Both the position numbers and the translations under genes were made by a program. The notes beneath the pieces are model-generated. The model saw only the letters and a program-made list of their open reading frames with translations, did not search any database and had not been told where the DNA came from. DNA of 64,000 nucleotides from Goodfellowiella coeruleoviolacea (GTDB taxonomy: Bacteria > Actinomycetota > Actinomycetes > Mycobacteriales > Pseudonocardiaceae), in assembly GCF_024171785.1 (NCBI RefSeq), contig NZ_JAMTCK010000010.1, positions 206,043 to 270,042 of the forward strand. The letters are read 5' to 3'. This document shows positions 26,437 through 35,081 of the stretch, one piece after another (within the stretch, counting starts at the first letter, position 1; every line of letters begins with the position of its first letter).

Positions 26437-26961
26437 ATGCATTTCAACCCTTACGGGGGGTCGGGGGCTGAGTTGGCCGCCGCTCTGGTCAACGCGGTCC
26501 CGCTGGCGTCGGGCGAGGAGTTGGTGGCGTTGTTGCGGGAGCATGACTACAAGCCGTTGGTCACGCCGCTCCCCCAGGACGTCACGGCGTTGCAGGGCTG
26601 GGCGGAGCGGTTGCGGGAGGTGTTCGGCGAGCCGGACCAGGATCGGCAGGTTGATCTGGTCAACGCGCTGCTGGCGGATGCGACGACCCAGCCCTACATC
26701 TCCCGGCATGATGGGCGGCCGCCGCATCTGCACTACGCGCGGGAGGACGCGGGTCTGGTGGCGCGGTTGCGCGCGTTCACCGCGGCGGGGCTGGCGCACC
26801 TGATCTGCCAGGACGGTTCCCGGCTCGGCCGGTGTGGTCGGGCCGGTTGCCCGGTGGCGTATGTGGACACCTCCCGCAACGGGCGGCGTCGGTTCTGTTC
26901 GACGCGGTGCGCGAACCGGGTGCACGTGGCCGCGCACCGCACGCGGCGCGGCGACGGGTGA
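26437..26961 (+). CDS. CGNR zinc finger protein
   Basis: A 174-residue protein of the CGNR (ABATE-linked) family, thought to be stress-related transcription regulators. The N-terminal region is the usual beta-alpha ABATE-like part (MHFNPYGGSGAELAAALVNAVPLASGEELVALLREH). The C-terminal finger CGRAGCPVAYVDTSRNGRRRFCSTRCANRVHVAAHRTRR carries the two Cys pairs and the name-giving CxNR (here CANR). The start is the ATG at 26437, where MHFNPYGG matches the family N terminus; the longer upstream frame is not needed. Confidence 0.9.
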   Translation: MHFNPYGGSGAELAAALVNAVPLASGEELVALLREHDYKPLVTPLPQDVTALQGWAERLREVFGEPDQDRQVDLVNALLADATTQPYISRHDGRPPHLHYAREDAGLVARLRAFTAAGLAHLICQDGSRLGRCGRAGCPVAYVDTSRNGRRRFCSTRCANRVHVAAHRTRRGDG

Positions 26962-26991
26962 GGGTGTCGCCGCGCCGGGTGGTGGGGTGGG

Positions 26992-27252
26992 TCAGCCGGG
27001 GTGGGCGCCGACGGTGTCGCGGATCTGTTGGCCCAGTGTGGCCGCGCCTTCGCGGGCGCAGTGCGCGCAGCAGAAGAACCGGCCTTCGACTTCGACGCCG
27101 TGGCCGACGATCCGGCAGTGGCAGTGCTCGCATTCGGGTGCCAGCCGGTGGATGGCGCATTCGAAGGAGTCGAAGGTGTAGGTCTGGCCGCTGACCGTGT
27201 GCACCTGGAAGGACATCCAGTAGTCGTTGCCGCAGACATCGCAGTTCGCCAT
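26992..27252 (-). CDS. Small metallothionein-like zinc protein
   Basis: An 86-residue protein with nine cysteines: MANCDVCGNDYWMSF, DSFECAIHRLAPECEHCHCRIVGHG and FFCCAHCAREGAA. This is a common actinobacterial small protein often labelled prokaryotic metallothionein. It probably binds two zinc ions. ATG at 27252. It is convergent with the CGNR gene and lies downstream of nothing obvious; its role is unknown. Confidence 0.8.
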   Translation of the reverse strand: MANCDVCGNDYWMSFQVHTVSGQTYTFDSFECAIHRLAPECEHCHCRIVGHGVEVEGRFFCCAHCAREGAATLGQQIRDTVGAHPG

Positions 27253-27322
27253 TGGCCCAGGTTGCGCTGGGTGGGCGGGGTCGGCAACCGGACTGTCCCC
27301 CACCCGGTGGGCCGGGTGGGGG

Positions 27323-28603
27323 TTACTGGGCGGGGCGGTTCTGCGGTGGTGGTGGCGTGGGGTGGGTGGGTCGGGGTGCGGGTTGGGCGCTGGGCTGTGG
27401 GCTGGGCGCGGTGGGTGGGGTGTGGGGTGGGTTCAGGGCGGGTGGTGTGGTGGGCGCGGGTGGGGTGGGTTCGGGCTTGGTGGTGGCCAGGGGTGGGGGC
27501 ACTTCCTGGCGGGCGACTTCCTCGGCGGCGCGCACGGCTTCGGCCACGCGGGGGTCGCTGGAGGTGTCGAACCAGTCGGCGATGGAGGCGTCGTCGTCTT
27601 CGGGCTGGGTGCGGGGTGGTTCCTCGGCGGGGGGTTCGTAGCGGAACACGCCGTCCTCGCCGGGGGCGCCGAGCATGCGGGCGAAGCCTTCCAGGGCCTT
27701 GCCGAACTCGGTGGGCACCAGCCACACCTTGTTGGCGTTGCCCTGGGCCATCTGTGGCAGCGTCTGCAGGTACTGGTAGGCCAGTACTTCAGGGGTGGGG
27801 CGGCCGGCCTTGATCGCGGCGAACAGCTTCTCGATGGCCTTGGCCTGGCCCTGGGCTTGCAGGTAGCGGGCGGCGCGTTCGCCTTGGGCGCGCAGGATCC
27901 GGGACTGGCGTTCGGCTTCGGCGGCCAGGATGGCGGCTTGTTTGGCGCCTTCGGCGGCGAGGATCTGGCCCTGTTTCTGGCCTTCGGCGGTCTTGATCGC
28001 TGATTCCCGTTGGCCCTCGGCGGTGAGGATCATGGCGCGCTTCTCCCGGTCGGCGCGCATCTGCTTTTCCATGGAGTCCTGGATGGAGGGCGGGGGGTCG
28101 ATCGCCTTGAGTTCGACGCGGGCCACGCGGATGCCCCAGCGGCCGGTGGCGTCGTCGAGCACGCCGCGCAGCTGGTTGTTGATCTGGTCGCGGGAGGTGA
28201 GGGTGTCTTCCAGGCTCATTCCGCCGACGACGTTGCGCAGGGTGGTGGTGGTGAGCTGTTCGACGCCGATGATGTAGTTGGAGATCTCGTAGACGGCGGC
28301 GCGGGGGTCGGTGACCTGGAAGTAGACGACGGTGTCGATGCGCACGGTCAGGTTGTCCTGGGTGATCACCGGTTGGGGTGGGAAGGACACCACTTGTTCG
28401 CGCAGGTCGATGCGGGCGCGGACGCGGTCGAGGAAGGGCACGAGGAAGTTCAGGCCCGGGGGTGCCACGGTGCGGAACCGGCCGAGTCGTTCGATGACCG
28501 CGGCTGTGGCCTGCGGGATCACCAGGACCGACTTCACCGCGATGGTGATGACCAGCAGGATGACCACGGCCAGGACGATGTAGGTCACCAGTTCGGTGTT
28601 CAC
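27323..28603 (-). CDS. SPFH/Band 7 (stomatin-like) membrane protein
   Basis: Membrane scaffold protein of the slipin/QmcA group, about 426 residues. One N-terminal membrane helix (TYIVLAVVILLVITIAVKSVLV) leads into the SPFH domain (VIPQATAAVIERLGRFRTVAPPGLNFLVPFLDRV, then QDNLTVRIDTVVYFQV). A long Ala/Glu/Gln-rich coiled coil follows over about 190-270 (REKRAMILTAEGQRES, ILAAEGAKQAAILAAEAERQ). The tail is disordered and proline-rich. I use the GTG at 28603, which has a GGGGAG ribosome site inside the end of the NfeD gene; an ATG at 28621 is possible. It partners the NfeD protein encoded just upstream. Confidence 0.94.
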   Translation of the reverse strand: MNTELVTYIVLAVVILLVITIAVKSVLVIPQATAAVIERLGRFRTVAPPGLNFLVPFLDRVRARIDLREQVVSFPPQPVITQDNLTVRIDTVVYFQVTDPRAAVYEISNYIIGVEQLTTTTLRNVVGGMSLEDTLTSRDQINNQLRGVLDDATGRWGIRVARVELKAIDPPPSIQDSMEKQMRADREKRAMILTAEGQRESAIKTAEGQKQGQILAAEGAKQAAILAAEAERQSRILRAQGERAARYLQAQGQAKAIEKLFAAIKAGRPTPEVLAYQYLQTLPQMAQGNANKVWLVPTEFGKALEGFARMLGAPGEDGVFRYEPPAEEPPRTQPEDDDASIADWFDTSSDPRVAEAVRAAEEVARQEVPPPLATTKPEPTPPAPTTPPALNPPHTPPTAPSPQPSAQPAPRPTHPTPPPPQNRPAQ

Positions 28604-28605
28604 GT

Positions 28606-29034
28606 TCAGGGTTCTCCCCATACGAGGGCCGTGGCGCCCGCGATGTCCATCACGGTGACCGACTGGCCCGGTTGTAGCACCTGGGTTTCGTCGTAGCTTC
28701 TGGCCGACCACACTTCGCCGCCGATGCGGACCTGTCCCCCGTGGTTGTTCACGGTGGACAGGACGGTCGCGCGGGAGCCGACCAGGGCTTCGGTGTTGGA
28801 CCGGTAGTGCTCGCCGGCGTGCAGGCGTCGTTTCAGGGCGGGGCGGGCCAGGGTGATCAGGCCGAGGGAGGCCAGTGCGAACACCACCAGGCTGCCCACG
28901 ATGTCCGCGCCCAGGGTGGTGATGCCGGCGGCGGCCAGCGCTCCCACGCCCAGCATCAGCAGCACGAAGTCTCCGGAGAGGACTTCGACGGCGATCAGCA
29001 GGACTCCGGCTATCAGCCACAGCAGTGCGGCCAT
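28606..29034 (-). CDS. NfeD family protein (OB-fold partner of SPFH)
   Basis: A short NfeD of 142 residues: two or three membrane helices (ALLWLIAGVLLIAVEVLSGDFVLLMLGVGALAAAGI, GSLVVFALASLGLITLA) and a C-terminal OB-fold domain (SRATVLSTVNNHGGQVRIGGEVWSARS, VLQPGQSVTVMDIAGATALVWG). NfeD and stomatin-like genes are nearly always paired, and the OB domain binds the SPFH protein. ATG at 29034; the stop lies 2 bases before the SPFH start. Confidence 0.94.
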   Translation of the reverse strand: MAALLWLIAGVLLIAVEVLSGDFVLLMLGVGALAAAGITTLGADIVGSLVVFALASLGLITLARPALKRRLHAGEHYRSNTEALVGSRATVLSTVNNHGGQVRIGGEVWSARSYDETQVLQPGQSVTVMDIAGATALVWGEP

Positions 29035-29117
29035 GGCCTCATGGTGGCAGAAACCGGTGGGGGTGACCGGCGCTGGTGTCGGACGTGATCCACACGTGAC
29101 CTGCTGTGGGGTGGGTG

Positions 29118-29930
29118 TCAGTCGCTGGTGCGGGTGACGAAGTCGATGAGGCGTTCCACCGCGCCGATCAGGGGGGTTTCCAGGTCGCGGAAGTCGGTGA
29201 CGGCGGCCAGCACCCGCGCCCATCCCTGGGCCGGGTCGGCCCAGCCCAGGGCCGCGCACACCCCGTCCTTCCAGGATTGGCCCTTGGGCACGCTCGGCCA
29301 GTGCGGGATGCCCAGGCAGGCCGGGCGGACCGCCTGCCAGATGTCCACGTAGGGGTGGCCGGTGACCAGCACGTCGGCGTGGGTGATGGCGGCGACCAGG
29401 CGGGATTCCTTGCTGCCGGGCACCAGGTGGTCCACGAGCACGCCGAGCCGGCGGTGTGGTGCCGGCTGGAAGCGGGTCACCTGCTCGGCGAGGTGGTCCA
29501 CCCCGTCGAGGGGCTCCACCACGATCCCCTCGACGCGCAGGTCGTGGCCCCAGACGCGTTCCACCAGTTCGGCGTCGTGGCGTCCCTCCACCCACAGGCG
29601 GCTGGCGCGGGCGGTGCGGGCGCGCAGTCCGGCCACGTGCCGGGACCCGGACGCCGACCGGCGGGGCGCGGTCGGGGTGGTGGGTGCGGGTCGGACGAGG
29701 GTCACGGGCTGGCCGTCCAGCAGGAACGCCGCCGGGCGCAGCGGGAACAGCCGCTGCCGGCCGTGTCGGTCCTCCAGGGTCACCTGGTGGGTGTCCAGGT
29801 GCACGACGGCGCCGCAGAACCCGGAGGTGGCGTCTTCGACGACCAGTCCGGCCTGGGCTGGCACCTCGGGCACGGTGCGGCGGCGGGCGCCGGTGGCCAG
29901 GATGTCGGGTCCGTAGTCGTGGGCACGCAT
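29118..29930 (-). CDS. DUF3097 family protein
   Basis: A 270-residue actinobacterial conserved protein of unknown function. The N terminus MRAHDYGPDILATGARRRTVPEVPA and the C-terminal half resembling a TOPRIM-like fold (RLWVEGRHDAELVERVWGHDLRVEGIVVEPLDGVDHL, LGVLVDHLVPGSKESRL, VLVTGHPYVDIWQAV) are typical. The acidic residues in VEGRHDAE and LVDHL would fit a metal site, which suggests nucleic-acid chemistry; this is inference only. ATG at 29930. Confidence 0.9.
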   Translation of the reverse strand: MRAHDYGPDILATGARRRTVPEVPAQAGLVVEDATSGFCGAVVHLDTHQVTLEDRHGRQRLFPLRPAAFLLDGQPVTLVRPAPTTPTAPRRSASGSRHVAGLRARTARASRLWVEGRHDAELVERVWGHDLRVEGIVVEPLDGVDHLAEQVTRFQPAPHRRLGVLVDHLVPGSKESRLVAAITHADVLVTGHPYVDIWQAVRPACLGIPHWPSVPKGQSWKDGVCAALGWADPAQGWARVLAAVTDFRDLETPLIGAVERLIDFVTRTSD

Positions 29931-30001
29931 GGGCTGGCACCGTAGCCGGGTGGGGTCGGGGGTGTGCGGGTGCCACGCCGGGTGGTGGCGGGGCTGGTGG
30001 G

Positions 30002-30796
30002 TCAGAACGCGGGCCAGGGAATGGGGGGCCAGTCCTCGGAGGGCTCGGGGTAGACGGGGGCGGCGAGCAGGGCGTCGGTGCGGTCGGCCAGCGCGCGCAG
30101 TTCGGTGATGGTGAGGTGGTCGGCGAGGTCGTCGCCGAGGGTGGTGTCCAGGGCGGTGCGTAACCGGTGCAGTGCGGCCACGGCCTGTTCGGGTAGTGGC
30201 TCGCCCAGCCAGCCCCACAGCACGGTGCGCAGCTTGTTCTCGGCGTGCAGGCAGATGCCGTGGTCCACGCCGTAGACGGAGCCGTCCAGGGCGTGCAGGA
30301 CGTGGCCGCCCTTGCGGTCGGCGTTGTTGACGACCACGTCGAAGGCGGCCAGCAGGCGCATCTGGGGGTGGTCGGCGTGGACGAGCACGGCGGGGGCGCC
30401 GGAGCGGTCCCTGGCGTGCAGCACCACGCGCCACCGGTCGGGGACCTTCTTCTCGGGCAGCACGTCGACGAGGTCCTCGTCGTCGCGGGTGTCCACCCAC
30501 AGTTGCACCATGCCGGGTCCGAACGGGCCGGGGCGCAGCACGGTGGGGGGTACCAGGTGCAGGCCGATGGCGTCGGAGATCAGGTAGGTGGCGACCTCGC
30601 GGCCGGCCAGGGTGCCGTCGGGGAAGTCCCACAGGGGGCGTTCGCCGCGGATCGGCTTGTACACGCACTGCGCACTGACCCCGTCCAGGGTGATGTCGCA
30701 GAACAGGGTGGTGTTGGAGGCGTCGACCAGTCGGCCGGTCACCTCGATGTGCCCGTGGGTGAGCAGGTCACGGGCGGCGGGGTCGCGGGGCAGCAC
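30002..30796 (-). CDS. SCO1664 family protein (PI3/4-kinase-like fold)
   Basis: A 264-residue member of the SCO1664 family, whose fold is like phosphoinositide 3/4-kinases. Blocks visible are VYKPIRGERPLWDFPDGTLAGREVATYLISDA (the nucleotide-binding Lys and Glu), FDVVVNNADRKGGHVLHALDG (catalytic-loop-like NNADRK) and YGVDHGICLHAENKLRTVLWGW (DHG metal motif). It may be a small-molecule or protein kinase. GTG at 30796, only 10 bases after DUF3090, so the two form an operon. Confidence 0.9.
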   Translation of the reverse strand: MLPRDPAARDLLTHGHIEVTGRLVDASNTTLFCDITLDGVSAQCVYKPIRGERPLWDFPDGTLAGREVATYLISDAIGLHLVPPTVLRPGPFGPGMVQLWVDTRDDEDLVDVLPEKKVPDRWRVVLHARDRSGAPAVLVHADHPQMRLLAAFDVVVNNADRKGGHVLHALDGSVYGVDHGICLHAENKLRTVLWGWLGEPLPEQAVAALHRLRTALDTTLGDDLADHLTITELRALADRTDALLAAPVYPEPSEDWPPIPWPAF

Positions 30797-30806
30797 CTGG
30801 GCCAGC

Positions 30807-31373
30807 CTAGCTGTCGCTGGTGCGGCGGTAGCCGTTTTGACGTGGGCAGATGTGGCCTTCGGGGTCGAGGGGCTCCCCGCACAGCGGGCACGGTTTGCGG
30901 CCGGCGTTGACGACCCGGTCGGCGCGGGCGGCGAACGCCCTGGCCTCGGTGGGGGTCAGGAACACCCGGACGGCGTCGGGGCCTTCCTCGGTGTCGTCGA
31001 GCACGACCGCCTCGTCGATCTCCTCCTCGGTGGCGGCCAGCAGTTCGATCACCACGGCGTGGCTTTCGGCGTCCCAGCCCAGGCCCATCGTGCCGACCCG
31101 GAACTCCTCCTCCAGGGGCAGTTGCAGGGGTTCGGTGTCGACCAGGTCGTCGGGGGCCTGGTCGGGGACTTCGGCGCCGAAGCGTCGCCGGACCTCGTCC
31201 AGCAGTGAGCCGATCCGTTCGGCCAGCACGGCGACCTGCTGTTTTTCCAGCAGGACGCTGACCGTCCTGGCTTCTTCGGTGGCTTGCAGATAAAACGAGC
31301 GCTCGCCGGGTTGCCCGACGGTCCCTGCGACGAACCGGTCGGGCTGGCGGAAGACATGAATGACACGAGCCAT
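30807..31373 (-). CDS. DUF3090 family protein with C-terminal zinc ribbon
   Basis: A 188-residue actinobacterial protein. MARVIHVFRQPDRFVAGTVGQPGERSFYLQA opens the conserved domain, and PCPLCGEPLDPEGHICPRQNGYRR closes it with a three-Cys/His ribbon. Across actinobacteria it sits in a three-gene unit with a histidine-phosphatase-fold gene and SCO1664. Here the phosphatase gene is absent: upstream lies a divergent S9 peptidase. ATG at 31373. The molecular role is unknown. Confidence 0.9.
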   Translation of the reverse strand: MARVIHVFRQPDRFVAGTVGQPGERSFYLQATEEARTVSVLLEKQQVAVLAERIGSLLDEVRRRFGAEVPDQAPDDLVDTEPLQLPLEEEFRVGTMGLGWDAESHAVVIELLAATEEEIDEAVVLDDTEEGPDAVRVFLTPTEARAFAARADRVVNAGRKPCPLCGEPLDPEGHICPRQNGYRRTSDS

Positions 31374-31519
31374 GGCACCGTCGACCCTAGGGCACGCCGG
31401 TCCGCTCGGCAGAGCCTCCCCCGTTCTCCCTCAGCTGAACCGGGTCCGGTTGGCGCGGTGGCCGCTGGTGGCGTGCCGGAACCGTGCCTGACCTGCTCGG
31501 CTGGGGTGGTTGGGGCGTA

Positions 31520-31535
31520 TAAGGTCACCGCTGTG
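31520..31535 (+). promoter_or_regulatory. Leaderless promoter of the S9 peptidase operon
   Basis: A -10-like TAAGGT at 31520-31525, within TATAAGGT, puts transcription start at about 31532-31533, exactly on the GTG at 31533. No ribosome site precedes that GTG, which supports a leaderless mRNA. Confidence 0.45.
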
Positions 31536-33503
31536 GTGAAGATCGCTCCGTACGGAACCTGGGCCTCGCCCATCAGCCCGGCCGACGCCGCCGCTGCTGG
31601 CGGTGGGTTGCAGTGGGTCGACCTGCACGACGGGCAGGTCTGGTGGGCCGAGAGTCTGCCCGAGCAGGGGGGTCGGGTCGCGTTGTCGCGGGTCGACGCC
31701 GACGGCCGGGTGCGGCAGGTGTTGGGCGCGCCGTGGAACGTGCGCAACCGGGTGCACGAGTACGGCGGCCGGCCGTGGACGGTGGTGCGCACCGGCGCCG
31801 GTGACCAGGTGGCCTTCACCCACTGGGACGATCAGCGGGTGTACCTGGTCGCGGCGGACGACCCGGCGGCGGAGCCGGTCCCGATCAGTCCGGAGCCGGC
31901 GGTGCGGCACGGGTACCGCTACGCCGATCTCATGCCGGGGCCGGACGGCCAGGTGTGGTGTGTGCGGGAGAGGGTCACCGGGCCGGCCCGCACCGACGTG
32001 CGGCGGGAGCTGGTGGCGCTGCCGTGTTCGGGCGCGGCGGCCGTGGACGAGGACGCGGTGCTGGTGCTCACCGCCAGCCACCACTTCATGACCGGTCCCA
32101 AGATCAGCCCGGATGGTCGGCACGCGGCCTGGATCGGCTGGAACCACCCGGCGATGCCGTGGGACGGCACCGAGTTGTGTGTGGCCGAGATCGGCGAGGG
32201 CGGTGTGTTCGGGCCGCACCGGGTGGTGGCGGGTGGCGCGCGTGAGGCGGTCTGCCAGGTCGAGTGGGACGGGCCGGAGTCGCTGCTGGCGCTGACCGAC
32301 CCGGACGGTTGGTGGAACCTGTACCGCGTCGGCCTGGACGGGTCCGCCCGCAACCTGGCGCCCTGCCAGGAGGAGTTGGGTGGCCCGATGTGGAAGTTGG
32401 GCAACCGGTGGTTCGCCTCGCTGGGGCAGGGCCGGCACGTGGTGTTGCGGGCGGGGCGGTTGGCGGTGCTGGACGAGGCCAGTGCCACGGTCACCGACGT
32501 CGCGGTGGATCTGCCGGTGTGGCAGGCGAACCTGGCCGTGGCCGACGGGGTGGTGGTCGGCGCGGCGTCGGGGCCGACCACCGAGGCCGCGGTGGTGCGG
32601 CTGGACCTGGCAACGGGTGAGCTGACGGCGTTGACCGGTCAGCCCGCGCACCTGCCGGACCCGGCCTACCTGCCCCTCCCGCAGGAGCGGTGGTTTTCCG
32701 GGCCGGACGGCGAGGCCATCCCTGCCTACGTCTATCCCCCGCACAACCCGGACTTCGCCGCCCCCGAGGGGGAACTGCCGCCGTATGTGGTGCACGTGCA
32801 CGGGGGTCCCACCGGTCGGTGGTCGGCGGTGCTGGATGTGGACGTGGCGTTCTTCACCAGCCGCGGGATCGGGGTGGTCGCGGTGAACTACGGCGGTTCC
32901 ACCGGGTACGGGCGGGCCTTCCGGGAGCGGTTGCGGGAGCAGTGGGGCGTGGTCGACGTGCGTGACTGCGCGGCGGTGGCCGAGGCGCTGGCCGCGGAGG
33001 GCAGCGCCGACCCGCGGCGGCTGGCGGTGCGGGGCGGCAGCGCGGGCGGGTGGACCTCGGCGGCGTCGATGACCTCGGTGCGCACCTACCGGTGCGGCAC
33101 GATCATGTACCCGATCCTGGATCTGGCCGGGTGGACCGGTGCGGGTGGGGAGACCCACGACTTCGAGTCCCGCTACGTGGAGGGCCTGGTCGGGGTGCTG
33201 CCGCAGGCCGCGGCGCGCTACCAGGAGCGCTCCCCCGCGCACCGGGTGGACCAGTTGGCCGGGCCGGTGCTGCTGCTGCAGGGCCTGGAGGACGAGATCT
33301 GCCCGCCGGAGCAGGCGGACCGGTTCGTGGCGGCGCTGGCCGGACGGGGCATTCCGCACGCGTACCTGACCTTCGAGGGTGAGCAGCACGGGTTCCGGCG
33401 GGCCGAGACGATCCAGGCGGCGCTGGCCGCGGAGCTGTCCTTCTACGGGCAGGTGCTGGGTTTTGAGCCGGCTGATGTGCCGAGGTTGGAGTTGCGGCGA
33501 TGA
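31533..33503 (+). CDS. S9 family prolyl oligopeptidase-type peptidase
   Basis: Cytoplasmic serine peptidase of 656 residues: an N-terminal seven-blade propeller (about 1-390, with ISPDGRHAAWIGWNHP) and a C-terminal alpha/beta-hydrolase domain (about 410-650). The nucleophile is Ser503 in RGGSAGGWTSA, the acid is in LEDEICPPEQADRF and the histidine in EGEQHGFRRA. The oxyanion HGGP motif is present in VVHVHGGPTGRWS. No signal peptide. GTG at 31533. The stop overlaps the LD-carboxypeptidase ATG (ATGA), so it shares an operon with a cell-wall peptide-trimming enzyme, and a role in peptide recycling is likely. Confidence 0.94.
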   Translation: MVKIAPYGTWASPISPADAAAAGGGLQWVDLHDGQVWWAESLPEQGGRVALSRVDADGRVRQVLGAPWNVRNRVHEYGGRPWTVVRTGAGDQVAFTHWDDQRVYLVAADDPAAEPVPISPEPAVRHGYRYADLMPGPDGQVWCVRERVTGPARTDVRRELVALPCSGAAAVDEDAVLVLTASHHFMTGPKISPDGRHAAWIGWNHPAMPWDGTELCVAEIGEGGVFGPHRVVAGGAREAVCQVEWDGPESLLALTDPDGWWNLYRVGLDGSARNLAPCQEELGGPMWKLGNRWFASLGQGRHVVLRAGRLAVLDEASATVTDVAVDLPVWQANLAVADGVVVGAASGPTTEAAVVRLDLATGELTALTGQPAHLPDPAYLPLPQERWFSGPDGEAIPAYVYPPHNPDFAAPEGELPPYVVHVHGGPTGRWSAVLDVDVAFFTSRGIGVVAVNYGGSTGYGRAFRERLREQWGVVDVRDCAAVAEALAAEGSADPRRLAVRGGSAGGWTSAASMTSVRTYRCGTIMYPILDLAGWTGAGGETHDFESRYVEGLVGVLPQAAARYQERSPAHRVDQLAGPVLLLQGLEDEICPPEQADRFVAALAGRGIPHAYLTFEGEQHGFRRAETIQAALAAELSFYGQVLGFEPADVPRLELRR

Positions 33504-34432
33504 GTCTGCGTGCCCGACGCCGCCCGCCCCGGTTACGGCAGGGGGACGTGGTGGCGGTGATCGCCCCGGCCGGGCCGGTGTCGGCGGGGCTGCTGGAGGC
33601 CGGGCTGGCCGTGGTGCGGTCCTGGGGGCTGCGGGTGCGGGTGGCCGAGCACGTGCGGGACACCCATCCGCGGCTGCCGTATCTGGCCGGCACTGCCGAG
33701 GACCGGGCCGCGGACCTGATGGCGGTGTGGCGGGATCCGACGGTGCGGGCGGTGCTGTGCGCGCGGGGCGGCTACGGCTGCCTGACCATGCTGGACGAGG
33801 TGGACTGGGCGGTGATGGCCGAGGGCGAGCCGAAGGTGTTCGCCGGGTCCAGTGACGTCACCGCCCTGCACGACGCGTTCGCCGCGCACCTGGATGTGGC
33901 CACGCTCTTCTCCCCCATGCTGGCCACGCCCGCCTTCGTCGACGACGTCCGCGCCCAGGAGCACCTGCGGCGCACCCTGTTCGAGCCGGAGCGCACCCAG
34001 GTGCTGGCCCGGGCCGCGGCCGAGCCGCTGGTGGGTGGGCGGGCGCGGGGCGTGACCACGGGCGGCAACGTCAGCCTGGTGGTGTCCGCGCTGGGGGCCC
34101 CGGACGCCCCGCCGCCGCCGCGCGGCGGGATCGTGCTGCTGGAGGACGTGACCGAGGAGCCCTACCGGCTGGATCGGATGCTGACCCAGCTGTTGCGGGC
34201 CGGCTGGTTCTCCGGTGTCGCCGGGATCGCGCTGGGGTCGTGGACCTCGTGTGGGCCGTTGCCGGAGGTGCTGGCGGTGCTGCGGGAGCGGCTGGGTGGA
34301 CTGGGGGTGCCGATCGTGTCCGAGTTGGGGTTCGGGCACTGCCGCGCGCAGTTGACTGTGCCGTTGGGGGTGGTCGCGGAGCTGGACGCGGACGCGGGAA
34401 CCCTGACCCTGGAGCAGCCGGCTTTGGGGTGA
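33500..34432 (+). CDS. ldcA: Muramoyltetrapeptide (LD-)carboxypeptidase, family S66
   Basis: A 310-residue cytoplasmic enzyme that removes the terminal D-Ala from recycled murein tetrapeptides. Serine nucleophile in VFAGSSDVTALHDAF, the Glu in VLLEDVTEEPYRLDRML and the His in LGFGHCRAQLTVPLG form the S66 Ser-Glu-His set; RGGYGCLTMLDEVDW is another hallmark. The ATG overlaps the stop of the S9 peptidase. Together they suggest handling of murein-derived or other small peptides. Confidence 0.93.
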   Translation: MSLRARRRPPRLRQGDVVAVIAPAGPVSAGLLEAGLAVVRSWGLRVRVAEHVRDTHPRLPYLAGTAEDRAADLMAVWRDPTVRAVLCARGGYGCLTMLDEVDWAVMAEGEPKVFAGSSDVTALHDAFAAHLDVATLFSPMLATPAFVDDVRAQEHLRRTLFEPERTQVLARAAAEPLVGGRARGVTTGGNVSLVVSALGAPDAPPPPRGGIVLLEDVTEEPYRLDRMLTQLLRAGWFSGVAGIALGSWTSCGPLPEVLAVLRERLGGLGVPIVSELGFGHCRAQLTVPLGVVAELDADAGTLTLEQPALG

Positions 34433-34475
34433 GTCGGGAGGGCACGCGATTGGGGTGAGGTGGCTGGTGGGTGAG

Positions 34476-35021
34476 ATGAAGGACCGGATGCTGCGGGGGC
34501 AGCTCTACCGGGTGGACGAGGAGTTGGCCGCGGAGTTGCGGCGGTGTGCGCTGCTGGTGGAGCGCTACAACGCCACCAGCACCACGCAGGAGCCGCTGCG
34601 GGAGCAGTTGTTGCGGGAGTTGCTGGGGTCGGTGGGGCCGGGGGTGGTGATCCGGCCGCCCTGCTACTTCGACTACGGCTACCAGACCACGATCGGGGCG
34701 AACACCTTCGTCAACTTCGGGGCGGTGATCCTGGATGTGGGGCGGGTCAGCATCGGTGCGAACGTGCAGATCGGGCCGAACGTCCAGTTCCTCACGCCGA
34801 CCCATCCGCTGGACGCGGAGGTGCGGCGCAGCGGCTTGGAGGCCGCCGAGCCCATCACGGTCGGCGATGACGTGTGGCTGGGTGGCGGGGTGGTGTTGTG
34901 CCCGGGGGTGTCGGTGGGGTCCCGTTCGGTGATCGGCGCGGGCAGTGTGGTGACCCGGGATGTGCCCGCTGACGTGGTGGCGGTGGGCAATCCGTGCCGG
35001 GTGGTGCGGCAGCTGGCCTGA
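34476..35021 (+). CDS. Maltose/galactoside O-acetyltransferase (left-handed beta-helix)
   Basis: A 181-residue hexapeptide-repeat acetyltransferase. The N-terminal MKDRMLRGQLYRVDEELAAELRRCALLVERYNAT is the maltose-acetyltransferase domain. The parallel beta-helix follows with IGANTFVNFGAVILD, VSIGANVQIGPNVQFLTPTHPLD (catalytic His) and ITVGDDVWLGGGVVLCPGVSVGSRSVIGAGSVVTRDVP. It acetylates sugars from acetyl-CoA. I chose the ATG at 34476, which matches family N termini, over a GTG at 34455. Confidence 0.93.
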   Translation: MKDRMLRGQLYRVDEELAAELRRCALLVERYNATSTTQEPLREQLLRELLGSVGPGVVIRPPCYFDYGYQTTIGANTFVNFGAVILDVGRVSIGANVQIGPNVQFLTPTHPLDAEVRRSGLEAAEPITVGDDVWLGGGVVLCPGVSVGSRSVIGAGSVVTRDVPADVVAVGNPCRVVRQLA

Positions 35022-35081
35022 CCCCCGGGTCCCGGTACAGCGGTGTCGGCTGGTGCGGGGCCGGGGCCGCGCGTGCTGGGG

